NCBI GenBank assembly: GCA_019918135.1
Contig: WBZZ01001088.1
Location: 309,501-373,500 of the forward strand
From: Paulinella micropora
Lineage: Eukaryota > Cercozoa > Imbricatea > Euglyphida > Paulinellidae
DNA length: 64,000 bases
Direction of reading: 5' to 3'
Below the pieces are notes generated by a model. The model saw only the letters and a program-made list of their open reading frames with translations, had not been told where the DNA came from and did not search any database. Shown one piece after another: positions 47,116-57,300 of this stretch. Within the stretch, counting starts at the first letter, position 1. Every line of letters begins with the position of its first letter. A program made the translations under genes and the position numbers.

Positions 47116-48003
47116 TCAATAAACTACACGGGCCGGATTTTTACTCCAGGTAGAACGTGTCAGCTCAATCACCAGCGAGTGCTTGTCCTCTACATGCCCC
47201 CGCACACGCCCCAAACACACATACCCTGGCGGAGGTTCGTGCACCCAATTCCTGGACACATCAGCCAGCCAGGCCACGAGCCTCTCCATCGCACGAGCGA
47301 ACTGGTCGGTTCGCAGGTTGTGTCTCTTCCATTCCGTTGTTATCTGCAAGGCCCAGGCCTGTGCGTAAAACAACAACTCCGAGCGACCGAATTTCTCTAC
47401 TATATATTGTTCAAAGGCATTTCCGTGGTGACGGTAGAAATTGCCCCTGGGAGGGACCCTGACCTCCGGCGCCCTCAAACCTGTGAGTTTCTGCGTTAGC
47501 TCCTTTAGTTTCTGCTCGTTTGCCTGGAGCACAGGCAGCTTTTCTGGTCGCCAATCGAGCAGCTCCGGCCGGCTGGGAGCAAGCGGCCTGCGGCGTTTGG
47601 CAGCTGGGGTCTGCAGTTGCTCCGCGTTCTCCGATACCAGCACAAAACAGCCGTAAGCGAATTTCTCCAGGGGCGTGCTGGCTGGTAAGGGCAGCATGGC
47701 CAGACCGCTGACCTGTACGCGGATCAACTTGTTGGGGACGTCGCCCGGTGCATGCGTTTCATCCGTAATGCCTAACAAGACCTTAGAACCTCCGGGTTTC
47801 ATGGCAGCCATCGTGGGGCTGTTCCATCGGTAGAAGCGCAGCATATCGTCGGGGTCCTCGCTACGAAACTTCCCGCACGTGTACATGATATCACCCGCGT
47901 AGATTCTCTCGTCATCATCAGCACACGGTTTTCCCTCGCAGAACACCGCTGCCTGGGGCGCCCAGGTAGTCTCCATCGCATCGGCCCCAAAACTTTCGGC
48001 CAT
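47116..48003 (-). CDS. Hypothetical protein
   Basis: 295 residues from the ATG at 48003. No family recognised. It has an N-terminal β-rich part (KLIRVQVSGLAMLPLP), a basic KRRRPLAPSRP segment that may be a nuclear signal, and a helical C-terminal half (FEQYIVEKFGRSELLFYAQA). The stop overlaps an AATAAA-like sequence on the opposite strand. Good coding composition. Confidence 0.65.
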   Translation of the reverse strand: MAESFGADAMETTWAPQAAVFCEGKPCADDDERIYAGDIMYTCGKFRSEDPDDMLRFYRWNSPTMAAMKPGGSKVLLGITDETHAPGDVPNKLIRVQVSGLAMLPLPASTPLEKFAYGCFVLVSENAEQLQTPAAKRRRPLAPSRPELLDWRPEKLPVLQANEQKLKELTQKLTGLRAPEVRVPPRGNFYRHHGNAFEQYIVEKFGRSELLFYAQAWALQITTEWKRHNLRTDQFARAMERLVAWLADVSRNWVHEPPPGYVCLGRVRGHVEDKHSLVIELTRSTWSKNPARVVY

Positions 48004-48625
48004 CGCTGGAGAGAGAGGAGGAGGCGACGGGCGGGTCGCAAAAAAAAATCACTGCTTAAGCCAACGTCAACAAAAACGGTTGATCGGAATTTGAGTGTTT
48101 CTTAAGAACAGAATATTCACTCTCTACCGACGGTCTCTGCCCCTCCTGTTTCCTCTCCTTCTTTTCCCCTTCTTGCTTACACTTTTTTTTTGGGGGATGC
48201 CCCCTTTTTTTTCTTTTCCTCCTCTCCCATGCCCGGCGATCTCCTCTCCCCTCCCACTCCCTCTCTTTCCCCGGCCTTACTGCTTTACTTTCCTCCGTTC
48301 CTCTCCCCCCTCCCCTCTTGACCCTCCCCGCTACGACTTCTCCCGGCTTATATTTCGCTGCTTCTCCTGAGGTTATTTCTTTTTTTTAACCCTCGTTCCA
48401 ACACTACTTCTTTTCTTTCCTGACAGAAAAGGGAAAGGGAAGGAGAACGAGAGGGAAGAGCAGGGGTCATTTTTTTAGTAGGTGCGTGCTTGTCTTTCTT
48501 CTGCTTCTCTCTCTTTTTTTTTTGCTGCCCACGAACCAGCAATAATCTAGGCACACTTCTTTTATTTGGTGAGAGGACAGGTTTTTTTTTTGGCTGGTCT
48601 GGCGCTCCTTTTTTTCGGCGATTTG
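48004..48625. other. Pyrimidine-rich divergent spacer
   Basis: About 620 bases, C/T-rich on this strand from 48110 to 48420, with T-runs further on. It separates divergent genes and should hold both promoters. No gene seen. Confidence 0.5.
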
Positions 48626-48937
48626 ATGTCCCTAGCGCCCGTCGTGTGCGTCTCCTGCGGTAAACCACTGGGCGGGCTGTGGGAACTGTTTGTCCGTTGG
48701 CAGCGCGAGGGCTTCACTGACGCCGAAGCTCTGACCGGACTGAACCTGCAGCGCGAGTGTTGCCGCGCGGCTTTGCTGGGCAGCAAAGATACGGGCCCCG
48801 AGGGGGTGGTACGCCGGGGGCTAGCTCGCGCAAGAGCTAGGCCGGACACAGGCGGAGCACCGAAGCCGGGAGAGCGACCCTGGCCATCCTCGTCGTCCGA
48901 GCAAGCGCAGAGCAGAGGCACGAACTGCCCACCGTAA
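48626..48937 (+). CDS. RNA polymerase subunit RPB10-like protein
   Basis: 103 residues from the ATG at 48626. The first 52 match RPB10 (archaeal subunit N), a zinc-binding scaffold subunit needed for RNA polymerase assembly: PVVCVSCGKPLG with C8 and C11, WELF, EALTGLNLQRECCR with C45 and C46, then LL. Spacing of the four zinc Cys is that of cellular RPB10. Cellular proteins end near residue 70; here a further 35 residues (rich in Arg, Pro, Ser) are encoded by DNA that is an antisense copy of the primase gene's 3' end. The tail is therefore probably an accident of duplication. Suggests the virus encodes at least part of its own transcription machinery. Confidence 0.8.
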   Translation: MSLAPVVCVSCGKPLGGLWELFVRWQREGFTDAEALTGLNLQRECCRAALLGSKDTGPEGVVRRGLARARARPDTGGAPKPGERPWPSSSSEQAQSRGTNCPP

Positions 48938-49163
48938 CTAGGCCGGACGCGGGCGGAGCCCCCCGAAGCCGGGAGAGCGACCCTGGCCATCCTCTTCGTC
49001 CGAGCAAGCGCAGAGCAGAGGCACGAACTGCCCACCGTAACTAGGTTAGGAGCGGACGGAGCCCCCGGCGCACCGAAGCAGGGAGAGCAATCCTGACTTT
49101 CTTAGACGCCGCCAGACATTCGTCGTCCAAGCAGCGCAAGTGGAGGAACGAACTGCCCACCGT
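48837..49163. repeat. Tandem copies of the primase 3' end
   Basis: Three adjacent units: 48837-48937, 48938-49040, and the one inside the primase gene (49041 to about 49163). Each starts with CTAG (the primase stop codon read on the minus strand), contains GCGGAGC, GAGAGCGACC or its variant, and TCGTCCGAGCAAGCGCAGAG or its variant, and ends with GAACTGCCCACCGT. The two outer units resemble each other more than they resemble the inner one. Confidence 0.85.
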
Positions 49164-50558
49164 CACGGAAACCGGGTTGCTGCGGTGGGTGTACAACAGT
49201 TGTGCGGTGGATTTGAAGGGACAGACGCACCAGCCACGAACTCCCGGTACCCCGAACCAACCGGTGGTTTGGTTAGACCCGCGCTCGCCCTTCTTGGCCT
49301 TACCCCAATCCAGCAACTCAGAGCCATCGTTCTCGCGCCCCAGGTAGGGCAACACGAGCCAGTGCAACAAGCGCTGTGCATCGTCAACCTCGTCGAAGTG
49401 CGCGCGGGCCTGCCCCGCTAGTTTAGAGCTGCAATAGAGCTGGGGACAGCACTCACCCCAGGCTAAAGACACCGCGTTGCCTACCAAGGGAACAGCAGAG
49501 CCGCCGGATCGTACCTTTGGCACGACGCTGGGTCTGTGCACCGCGTAGACTTCGGACCACAGCGCGTGCTCGGCCGGCGGCGCCGCGGAGGCCGGGCTGT
49601 CCGCCAGGGCCCAGGCACGGTTGGAAGCGAGTGCGTCGAGCCGGGGGGCAATGTCCGTTGGATTCTGCCAACGTGCCAGAGCTAGCCCGTAATGCGTGCT
49701 GCAGCCGAGCACAAATTCCGGCCAGCTCAGTTGTCGCTTGTGCAGTACGAGTCCATCCAGCACGCCGAGTGGGGTCAGGGGCCTGCCCGCCCACGTGACC
49801 CGGCATTTTCTCGTAAAACACGGCGCGGGCCCTTGCTTCGCCAGTGCTTGGCACGTCTTACATTTCTCTCTTTTGGCCTTGTCCGAGTAGACCAGGCGCA
49901 TGGGCCTCTTCTCGTCGTACACGCCCTTGTCCAGGGCCTTGCTGAAAGAGTTCCCGAGCAAGCTGTCCCGGTGGTAATAGTGTACGCAGCGGCTCTGGAC
50001 CTCGAGCAAGAGTTGTAGAGCCGTGCGCTTGTCCAGCGTGAGGTCCGCGTACACTAGCCTAAAGGAGGGCTTGTACACGTGTTTCAGCCCGCACTGGCCC
50101 GAGGCGTGCAGCAGGTGCGCCCGTCGTGCTCGCTCGGCGCCTACGAGCTCCTGTACACACGCATGGACGAACGCGACGAGACAACCGCTGTCCAGTTCCT
50201 CCGAACCAGCCGGTGCGTACAGCAGCTCCGGCGGGCAAACCTTTGTGCCGTCCTTGAGCTCAAAGTCTAGGTCGATATAAAAGCGTGGCGTTCGTGGGTG
50301 GCTAATCTCGGCCAGCGCGAGCGTGCGTGGTGGCTGGCCGCACATGAGCAACCCGACCAATCGTAGATAAAAGGCGTCGTCTTCAGGGAACTTGTACTTG
50401 CCACAAGCAAAATTAGTGCAGTTGATGTCGGCGTCGGCCGCCTCCGCACGGTACTGGCCGGCCAGCTTCTGCAATTCTGGGTAGCTGTCACCAGCCAGAA
50501 CGGGCAGGTTTTTCCAAGTAGGCGGCCGCCAGAGCTCGGCAGGCCCGCCGAGCGCCAT
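49041..50558 (-). CDS. Archaeo-eukaryotic primase
   Basis: 505 residues from the ATG at 50558. Primase small-subunit-like core of the herpesvirus/large DNA virus type: RFYIDLDFE with metal-binding Asp96 and Asp98, KPSFRLVYADL where the family has a Ser-x-His motif (here Arg replaces His), and a third acidic site in ALDKGVYDEKRPMRLVYSDK (Asp210) typical of this group. A Cys cluster CKTC...CFTRKC follows, and a C-terminal CLDDEC with LHLR looks like the zinc element of such primases. It makes RNA or DNA primers for viral replication. The 3' end is duplicated in tandem next door. Divergent from the gene at 51477 across a spacer with a perfect hairpin. Confidence 0.75.
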   Translation of the reverse strand: MALGGPAELWRPPTWKNLPVLAGDSYPELQKLAGQYRAEAADADINCTNFACGKYKFPEDDAFYLRLVGLLMCGQPPRTLALAEISHPRTPRFYIDLDFELKDGTKVCPPELLYAPAGSEELDSGCLVAFVHACVQELVGAERARRAHLLHASGQCGLKHVYKPSFRLVYADLTLDKRTALQLLLEVQSRCVHYYHRDSLLGNSFSKALDKGVYDEKRPMRLVYSDKAKREKCKTCQALAKQGPAPCFTRKCRVTWAGRPLTPLGVLDGLVLHKRQLSWPEFVLGCSTHYGLALARWQNPTDIAPRLDALASNRAWALADSPASAAPPAEHALWSEVYAVHRPSVVPKVRSGGSAVPLVGNAVSLAWGECCPQLYCSSKLAGQARAHFDEVDDAQRLLHWLVLPYLGRENDGSELLDWGKAKKGERGSNQTTGWFGVPGVRGWCVCPFKSTAQLLYTHRSNPVSVTVGSSFLHLRCLDDECLAASKKVRIALPASVRRGLRPLLT

Positions 50559-51476
50559 GTGGGAAAGGGGCAGAGCTGCGTTTGCTTTTCTGTGCTGCTT
50601 TAGAAGCGCGGCCCTTTCTCGCGATAACTAAAACTAAGCCCTGCCTCCGCACTACCTCTCCCCCCCCCAAAAAAAAATATATACACTTTCTGCCGAGAAC
50701 TCTCTACAACCTCTCGCCCCTTTTCCCCCAAAAAAAGCTCTTTCTTTGGTCCTGCTCCCTGGCTACGGCGACCGTCCAAGGGAGGGCGGGGGGGGGGCCG
50801 CGCCGGCGCAATTGGCAAAGGCATGCCAAGCCGCAACAACGGACCCCGGCTTCCCTTTGCCAATTGCGCGCGTGACAATTTTTCTCGGTGCGTGGTGTAC
50901 AAAGTTGGCCCAAGAGAAAACAAAAAAGGGCAGGAAAAGAAAAACCGCGGGAAATGTAAATATACTGACTTTTTCTTCCTCTCTCCCTTTTTTTTTCTCC
51001 TCCCGTCCTCCTGTGCACCTTTCCTCTCCCCCCCTTCTCTTCTCGCTTTTTTTCTTCCCCCCCCCTACCACCACGGCCCTCCCCCCCCCTTGTCTCTCTT
51101 CTCGCCCTTTCCCCTCCCTCGCCCTCTTGTGCACCTTTCCTCTTTTCTCCCCTTCTCTCTTGTCCTTTCCTTCATTTTTCGCACAAGGACCTTTCCAGAC
51201 CAAGAAAGCCTCTTTTTCTTCTTCTTTGCTACGACCGAGCGTGGTTCTCTGTTTTACTTATCCGTTAGACCAAGAATTAAAAAAAAAAAACTTGTTCATT
51301 CCCTTCCCTCCTCCACTTTCTTCCCCCTTTCTTTATTTGTGTTTTTTTTTCTGAGCTGTCATCTTCGGTCGATCTTCCCCTCGTTTTTTTTGGTGGGGCT
51401 CTCCTCACCCTCTTTTTCTGCTTCCTTGGCCCTTCCCGTCACCTAGTTATTTTTGGCACTGGCTGATTTATTGGCC
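50559..51476. other. Divergent spacer beside the primase, strand-skewed
   Basis: About 920 bases between the divergent primase gene and the gene at 51477. It contains a perfect 16-base hairpin (50806-50869) followed by a 500-base pyrimidine-rich stretch (about 50960-51440). No gene seen. Confidence 0.6.
50806..50869. promoter_or_regulatory. Perfect 16-bp inverted repeat, candidate origin or regulatory hairpin
   Basis: Arms GCGCAATTGGCAAAGG (50806-50821) and CCTTTGCCAATTGCGC (50854-50869) pair without mismatch around a 32-base loop. It lies after a G-run and before a long pyrimidine tract, between divergent genes next to the primase. A replication origin is one reading, as herpesvirus origins are palindromes in divergent spacers; a terminator-like hairpin is another. 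Confidence 0.55.
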
Positions 51477-52352
51477 ATGGACACCGGTGCGCCGAAGGAG
51501 GCCAAGTGCGAAAAAGTCGTCAGTGTCGGGCTGCGCTGGCGAGAACTGGTGGCGTCACCGCTGTCGGACTTCGTCAAGTTGACAGAGGCAATTATAGCCC
51601 AGCGAATCCGATTGTTCGAGGCGCTGCCCGCCTACCGGCCACTATTGTTCGCGAACGGCGTATTAGTACACGAATTGAATTATCACTTCGAAGTACAGGA
51701 ATTCAGGTTTGCGTCGTTCGGCCCCCGCCTCCTGCGCACCATCGGCCCTGAAGGCCACGGTCGTCTGTCCGCTACTGGCAACAGCTGTCGTCCCGCGAGC
51801 GCGGAGACGGGTCCTGCCACGCCATCGCCCAGCAAGACCCTGCCCGAATTTTTGGGCAAGGCCCTGAAGAGCGTGCTGGGGTCCTCCCCTACGCCCAGCT
51901 CGTTCGCTTCGGTGCCTTACGAGCCGAATGAGCTTAGCCTGGAGCTCCGCCTCGGAGACTTTCATCTGAGCGACAATGAAGGTAGTTCGGAGGAAGAAGC
52001 GGACGAGCCGCCTACCAGCACCGCCGCCCAAGACCGGCAGGAATTGCTCAAGCTCTCGCTGCAATGGGTAAAGGCCGCCTTCTCTCTGTTCGAGATAGTT
52101 ACGAAGCAGCAGAGCCTGGTGACCGTGCTGAAACGGCTGTTCGAGTGGCATGACCTGAAAATTAATTTCTCGCTGGTTTCGGTCAAGTGCCACGCCAAAG
52201 ACAGCGCCGAGGACTGTCTGCGGGTAGAACAGGGGCTGCCACTGCCGCATTACGCCCTAGCGTGCCCGAACGCGCCCAAGGGCGAGTGCCGGCGTTCGCA
52301 CTGTCCAAATAATCGGAAGCTATTGGTTTTCAACGTGGCCTGCATGACCTAG
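51477..52352 (+). CDS. Hypothetical protein with C-terminal CCCH-like cluster
   Basis: 291 residues from the ATG at 51477. Helical N-terminal part, a Ser/Pro/Thr-rich middle (ETGPATPSPSKTLPEF), an acidic segment (NEGSSEEEADEPP), then a helix and a C-terminal Cys/His cluster CPNAPKGECRRSHC, which resembles part of a CCCH zinc finger. No family recognised. Divergent from the primase gene. Confidence 0.6.
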   Translation: MDTGAPKEAKCEKVVSVGLRWRELVASPLSDFVKLTEAIIAQRIRLFEALPAYRPLLFANGVLVHELNYHFEVQEFRFASFGPRLLRTIGPEGHGRLSATGNSCRPASAETGPATPSPSKTLPEFLGKALKSVLGSSPTPSSFASVPYEPNELSLELRLGDFHLSDNEGSSEEEADEPPTSTAAQDRQELLKLSLQWVKAAFSLFEIVTKQQSLVTVLKRLFEWHDLKINFSLVSVKCHAKDSAEDCLRVEQGLPLPHYALACPNAPKGECRRSHCPNNRKLLVFNVACMT

Positions 52353-52539
52353 CGCAGAGATGGTGGCAATTTTTTTTTAATTAAAACAAAAGGGAACAGG
52401 ACTACACCATCCGGAGAAAGCAGAACAAAAAGGAGTAACTTTTTTTTCTTTTGCATTTCTCTTGGTCCGATTAAAAAAAAAAGAGGAAACCCCATCTGGG
52501 GGGACCCAAGAAAGAGAGAGAGCAATTACACCACGCCGG

Positions 52540-53838
52540 CTAGTACAGCGTCACGTAGGGTTGTATGTGCACGTGCGACAGCGACGGCAAGTGCCGCAGA
52601 TCAGTGGGGGGCTCCGAGTCGTGAGTCAGGCCGCGCCCGTACAGCAGTTGTTGGATCTCTTCTAGTGTGCGAGACTGCTCTCCCTTGTAGTTACGTTCGT
52701 CATTGTCTGCCAGCACCTGTCCTACATAGATGGACGCGCCGTACCAGTCGCGGCCCTGCAGCGTTCCCGTGCACTGCCACGCGGGCAAGGGCTCATCGGT
52801 CCTGGTCACGAGCGGCCTGAAACGCCACACAATGCGCCGCTTGTTCTTGGCCTCTTCGTCGTCGCTCGCGTAGTTCCCGTACAGGACCGGCTCCAGTACC
52901 AGCCACAGGTGCAGCGTAACCTCGGGCGGTAATTGGTCCAGGCCAAAGTTCAGGCCTACCCTCTCCATACCCACTGTCTGCCCGGGCGCCCAGCGCGCGT
53001 GCGAGCCGTCCTCGTCCGGCCTGGCCTTCCGGAAGGAGGGCAGCGCCCAGATGTTGATGAGCCCCGAGTCCGTGCCGGTATAGTACACGGGCCCGCGGCG
53101 CAGCACGCTGCCCGTCATGGCCGGGATGTAGCTCCGGGCGTTGGTCTCGGTGCTTTGTATCTGGTCCAGTATGCCGAGGGGCGTCAGGAGGGTCAGGATA
53201 GAGGCGGCCCGGTGGGGTCCGAGCTGCTCGTCGTCACTATTCTTCACCTGCCTGAGCGCGTAGTTGGCGCGGAACAGGTTGATCAGGCACTTGAAGGCTT
53301 CGTTAGGGGGCCTCTCCGTCTGCAGCGGCTCGTACTTGGACATGTAATTCACGTAGGACGGATTAGTTACAAAGCACAGCACGCGCCCGGAGACCGCGGA
53401 CATAACCTCGGCCGAGTCACAACCCGTGCCATAGAAGTTGCTGTCTATCTGCACCTCCTGCAGCACGTTCTGGCGCCGGAAACGGGGGTCATCCCGGGTG
53501 ATGAAGACCTCGGTGTTGATGGGCGGCTTCATGATAGGACCCAACCCATTTCGCTTGCCCAGGTAAACATGGCGTTTGGCCGTGAAACCAAACCGGGCGT
53601 CCCGCAGGCGTTTTTCTCCTTCAAACCAGCCACTAAAGTCTAGGCTGGGCGCGGCGCTGACAGGCGCTAGCTGCCGCACGTCCTTTCGCACATGTTCGGG
53701 GACAGTCCTGTTGATCGTGTCCCTGCCCTGGCCAGCCCGCGGCAGCAGGTTGAATTCCTCGTAGATCTGTTTTTCTAGAGCGCGTTCACCCCTGTCGGTG
53801 CGGGTTCTGAAATAGCGGTCATGATCGTCAAGGTTCAT
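52540..53838 (-). CDS. Hypothetical protein, possible virion component
   Basis: 432 residues from the ATG at 53838. No family recognised. It looks like a soluble β-rich protein (PPEVTLHLWLVLEPVLYGNY, RRIVWRFRPLVTR, HVHIQPYVTLY) without membrane segments, with a polar N-terminus. Length, lack of Cys clusters and position in the structural part of the window make a capsid-associated role (for example triplex-like) possible, but that is only a guess. Confidence 0.6.
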   Translation of the reverse strand: MNLDDHDRYFRTRTDRGERALEKQIYEEFNLLPRAGQGRDTINRTVPEHVRKDVRQLAPVSAAPSLDFSGWFEGEKRLRDARFGFTAKRHVYLGKRNGLGPIMKPPINTEVFITRDDPRFRRQNVLQEVQIDSNFYGTGCDSAEVMSAVSGRVLCFVTNPSYVNYMSKYEPLQTERPPNEAFKCLINLFRANYALRQVKNSDDEQLGPHRAASILTLLTPLGILDQIQSTETNARSYIPAMTGSVLRRGPVYYTGTDSGLINIWALPSFRKARPDEDGSHARWAPGQTVGMERVGLNFGLDQLPPEVTLHLWLVLEPVLYGNYASDDEEAKNKRRIVWRFRPLVTRTDEPLPAWQCTGTLQGRDWYGASIYVGQVLADNDERNYKGEQSRTLEEIQQLLYGRGLTHDSEPPTDLRHLPSLSHVHIQPYVTLY

Positions 53839-54375
53839 CCTGCGGGAGAGAGAAGTCTGGTGTTAAGTCCACTACCCGCCGCCGGCTGTTTTTTCTCTTT
53901 TTTCTTTCTAAGACTAAAAAAAAAGGGGGGAGAGAAGAATATTTTGGCGCCGCAAGGGTCTGCACGAAAGTTAGGGCCCCGAAAAAAAATTGCGCGGACC
54001 CTGCCGTGTCTTCTTTTTTTTGGGGGGGGGGGACAGGAGTCAAAAAAAAGAGAGAGATTAATGGGGAGGGAAAGAGAGGGGAGGGGGCGGAGAGGCCAAG
54101 CCCTTCCCCCCCAAAAAAGAAGACACTTTTGTTCTTTGTGATGGGTAGGAGGGAGGGAAAAAAAGGAGGGAAGGCCTTTTTTTTCTTTTCTTTGACCGCT
54201 ATCTTACACGACGGGCAGGAAAGAAAGAGAGGGAGGCTAGGCCACGAAACAAAAGGGAGGGAATGGGTTTTTTCTGTTCTTTTTTGGGAGGGACACGCGG
54301 GAGGGGTGAGAGAAGAGGGGGGAGGGGTAAGAGAAGAGTACAGGGACGAGGGAAAGTAGAAGAATTTAAGAGGGG
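53839..54375. other. Purine-rich divergent spacer
   Basis: GA-rich stretch with G and A homopolymers between divergent genes. It has short repeats of GGAGGGGTRAGAGAAGAG near 54301-54338. No gene seen. Confidence 0.5.
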
Positions 54376-57300
54376 ATGGACAACACCGTGACAGATGTTT
54401 GTCTCGTGTACTTCAACGAAACCTCCGGGAAAGTTCAGGTTTGGCTAAACTTAGATGAACTTGGCACAAACCAAGGTCTGTTAACTAGTTTGCGGCAAAA
54501 GTTAAGGGCTAAAAACCTTGTCCCTCCCCCGGTTACTGAATGGGAAATCCAACTCAGATATGGGCTGGAGCAGCTCGAAAAAGAAACGTTCAAGCAATGT
54601 GCTGGTATCAAGGATGCGGACCTTAAGGCCTTGGAAAAGAACATCAAGATTGTACAGCAGGTGTTACAACCAACGGGCGGAGAGGTTAAACTGCTGTACG
54701 ACGGTTTTCTTTTAGATCCGTTAGGTAGGCAACGGGCGCGGCTTCGTATGTACAGACAAAAGACTGATGCTTGTCTCTTGTACTTCAACGAAACTTCCGG
54801 GAAAGTCCAGGTTTGGCTAAACTTAGATGAACTTGGCACAAACCAAGGTCTGTTAACTAGTTTGCGGCAAAAATTAAGGGCTAAAAACCTTGTCCCTCCC
54901 CCGATTACTGAATGGGAAATCCAACTCAGATATGGGCTGGAGCAGCTCGAAAAAGAAACGTTCAAGCAATGTGTTGGTATCAAGGATGCGGACCTTAAGG
55001 CCTTGGAAAAGAACATCAAGATTGTACAGCAGGTGTTACAACCAACGAGCGGAGAGGTTAACGTGCTGTACGAAGGCTCGCTTTTAGATCTGTTAGGTAG
55101 GCAACAGGCGCGGCTTTGTATATATACCATAAGATCGGCCAAAAGACAAAAGACAGAACTGTTATTGTTAGAAACACAAAAGGCAGAAGCTGACGCTGAG
55201 GTGCAAAAGGCCATGGAAAGCCTTCGAGTGGCTAAGATAAAACAGGAAAGGGCAGATGCAAGGCTTGCACGATACTGGCAATCCTTTCAAAAGGAAAATA
55301 CGGAGAACAAATCCGCGGAAGAGGCTTATCAAACGGCAGCGATATTACAAGGCACGGCGTTCGAAGGAATGGAACAACCTCAGCAGCCTGAGGACTCAGC
55401 AGGAGATTCTGTATCCCAACCAGAGGCCCCGGCAGGAGATCCCGCACCCCGGCAGCCAGAGGCCCCGGCAGGAGATCCCGCACCCCGGCAGCCAGAGGCC
55501 CCGGCAGGAGATCCCGCACCCCGGCAGCCAGAGGCCCCGGCAGGAGGTTCCGTACCCGAACCAGAGGCCCCGGCAGGAGATCCCGCACCCCGGCAGCCAG
55601 AGGCCCCGGCAGGAGGTTCCGTACCCGAACCAGAGGCCCCGGCAGGAGATCCCGCACCCCGGCAGCCAGAGGCCCCGGCAGGAGATCCCGCACCCCGGCA
55701 GCCAGAGGCTCCGGCAGGAGATCCCGCACCCCGGCAGCCAGAGGCCCCGGCAGGAGGTTCCGTACCCGAACCAGAGGCCCCGGCAGGAGATCCCGCACTC
55801 CGGCAGGGCGAAGAAAAACAAGAGAGTGCCAATGCAATCGGCGCCGGGCGGCAAGCCAACGCAAAATTTGTGTGGCCGCTCTGTCCCGCTGAACAGGTAA
55901 GCACGCTAGCTCTGACAGAGCACCGGCTGCAGCAATTCCTGTACGACCAGCCTGAGTACAGGCCAGAAGAAAAAGAACGGAAAAGCGACAACTCTTACAT
56001 GCTGGGCTATCCCAGCGTGTTACGTTTCTTAATGCCGGACATCGAGAGCCAAGGTACAGACTTCAAGTCTAGCTCGCGGCAGGTACCCCCCATACTATGC
56101 CCTAGTGCCGAGCCCATGGTCCTAGCCAATCCGGGCAGTTCGGCGCACGCTAAGACACTAGAATTGCGCTCCCTAGCGGCGGCCGCCGTTCTCAGGCATC
56201 TCCCCGGGCTGGAACTCGCCCAATACCCGTGTGTCGAACAGCTGCCGGGCCCGTGGTACTGGAAGACAGACATTAGGTCGTCTTATGGGGTCAGCCACTT
56301 GGGCAGAACAACCGTCGCAACACCCGGCGAAAGTTTCCTGCACGGGTTTATTAATCCCACCGCCACCGAGCAAGAACTTGTGTACCACTTTCTAAAAGAC
56401 GAGCCAGGAACCAAGGCCCTGGTCCAGCCCCTAACCATGGTTCTGTTCGGTCCGGAGGTCTACGTGAAAAATGAGGGTTTAAGGCAGGGGTACTGGCTGC
56501 GGGTTTGTTTCAGGTTCTGCCCCAGAAACACCGAGCCTTACTTCGGGGGTTGGGACGAGGGTGGTACGACCTGGGAAGCCAAGCTTAAGAACTGCCGGGG
56601 GCTCAAGAACACTATCGGCACTGAACCCAGGTTCGTACGGGACTACCTAGCGCATTACGCCTATTTCACAGCTGACAAGAAGCTGAGCTACGGCACCCTC
56701 CCGAAATTTAAGACCAAGTGGGACAAGCGGTTTTACCCGACCCTAGACGCGAAGCAGGAGGTCAAGCTAGAAGAACGCTTCCAGGCCCTGTGCGACGTCC
56801 TGCGCTTGTACGCAGGTGCAGCTTACCAGGACGTGCTAACACGCGCGTTAAGGCCCTGGACTAATCAACGACAGGACTGTTTCGGCGCTTTTAACATGCA
56901 CTGTGATCCTGATGGCAAGATGCAGCCACTCTACCCGGTAGAATGGCTGCGCGAACTAAAAGCGGAGTCCGGAACATTTTCCGAGGAGGTTCGAAGACGA
57001 CAGGAGAATCAACGCGTGGTGTCGTGCTGGTCCGTCCTGACCAATTCCCGCTACAAGAATTACGACGGGATGACCGCACCCGAAATCTCGGTCAGGCAGC
57101 TGCAGGCCAGCTTCGAGGCCGGCGACTTTATCCATCCCAAATTTCTAGCCACGGTACAGACTTGTACGAGTTCCGGCAGGACCGACTGTGTGCTGCCGGG
57201 CGTCGGGTTTTACGCAGAAAAACAGCAGACGGCCGAGAGAAAGAAACGTTGGTTAGCGCGCATCCCCTTCTTTGCGCCGTACCCGCGGGGTGGGGCCAAA

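Noticed and set aside
48562-49035. Minus-strand open frame across the primase-derived repeats
   Set aside because: Consists of duplicated primase-end sequence and the antisense of RPB10; the RPB10 frame has a recognisable family.
55232-55991. Several minus-strand frames over the Pro-Ala repeats
   Set aside because: Repeat-driven open frames opposite a well-supported gene.
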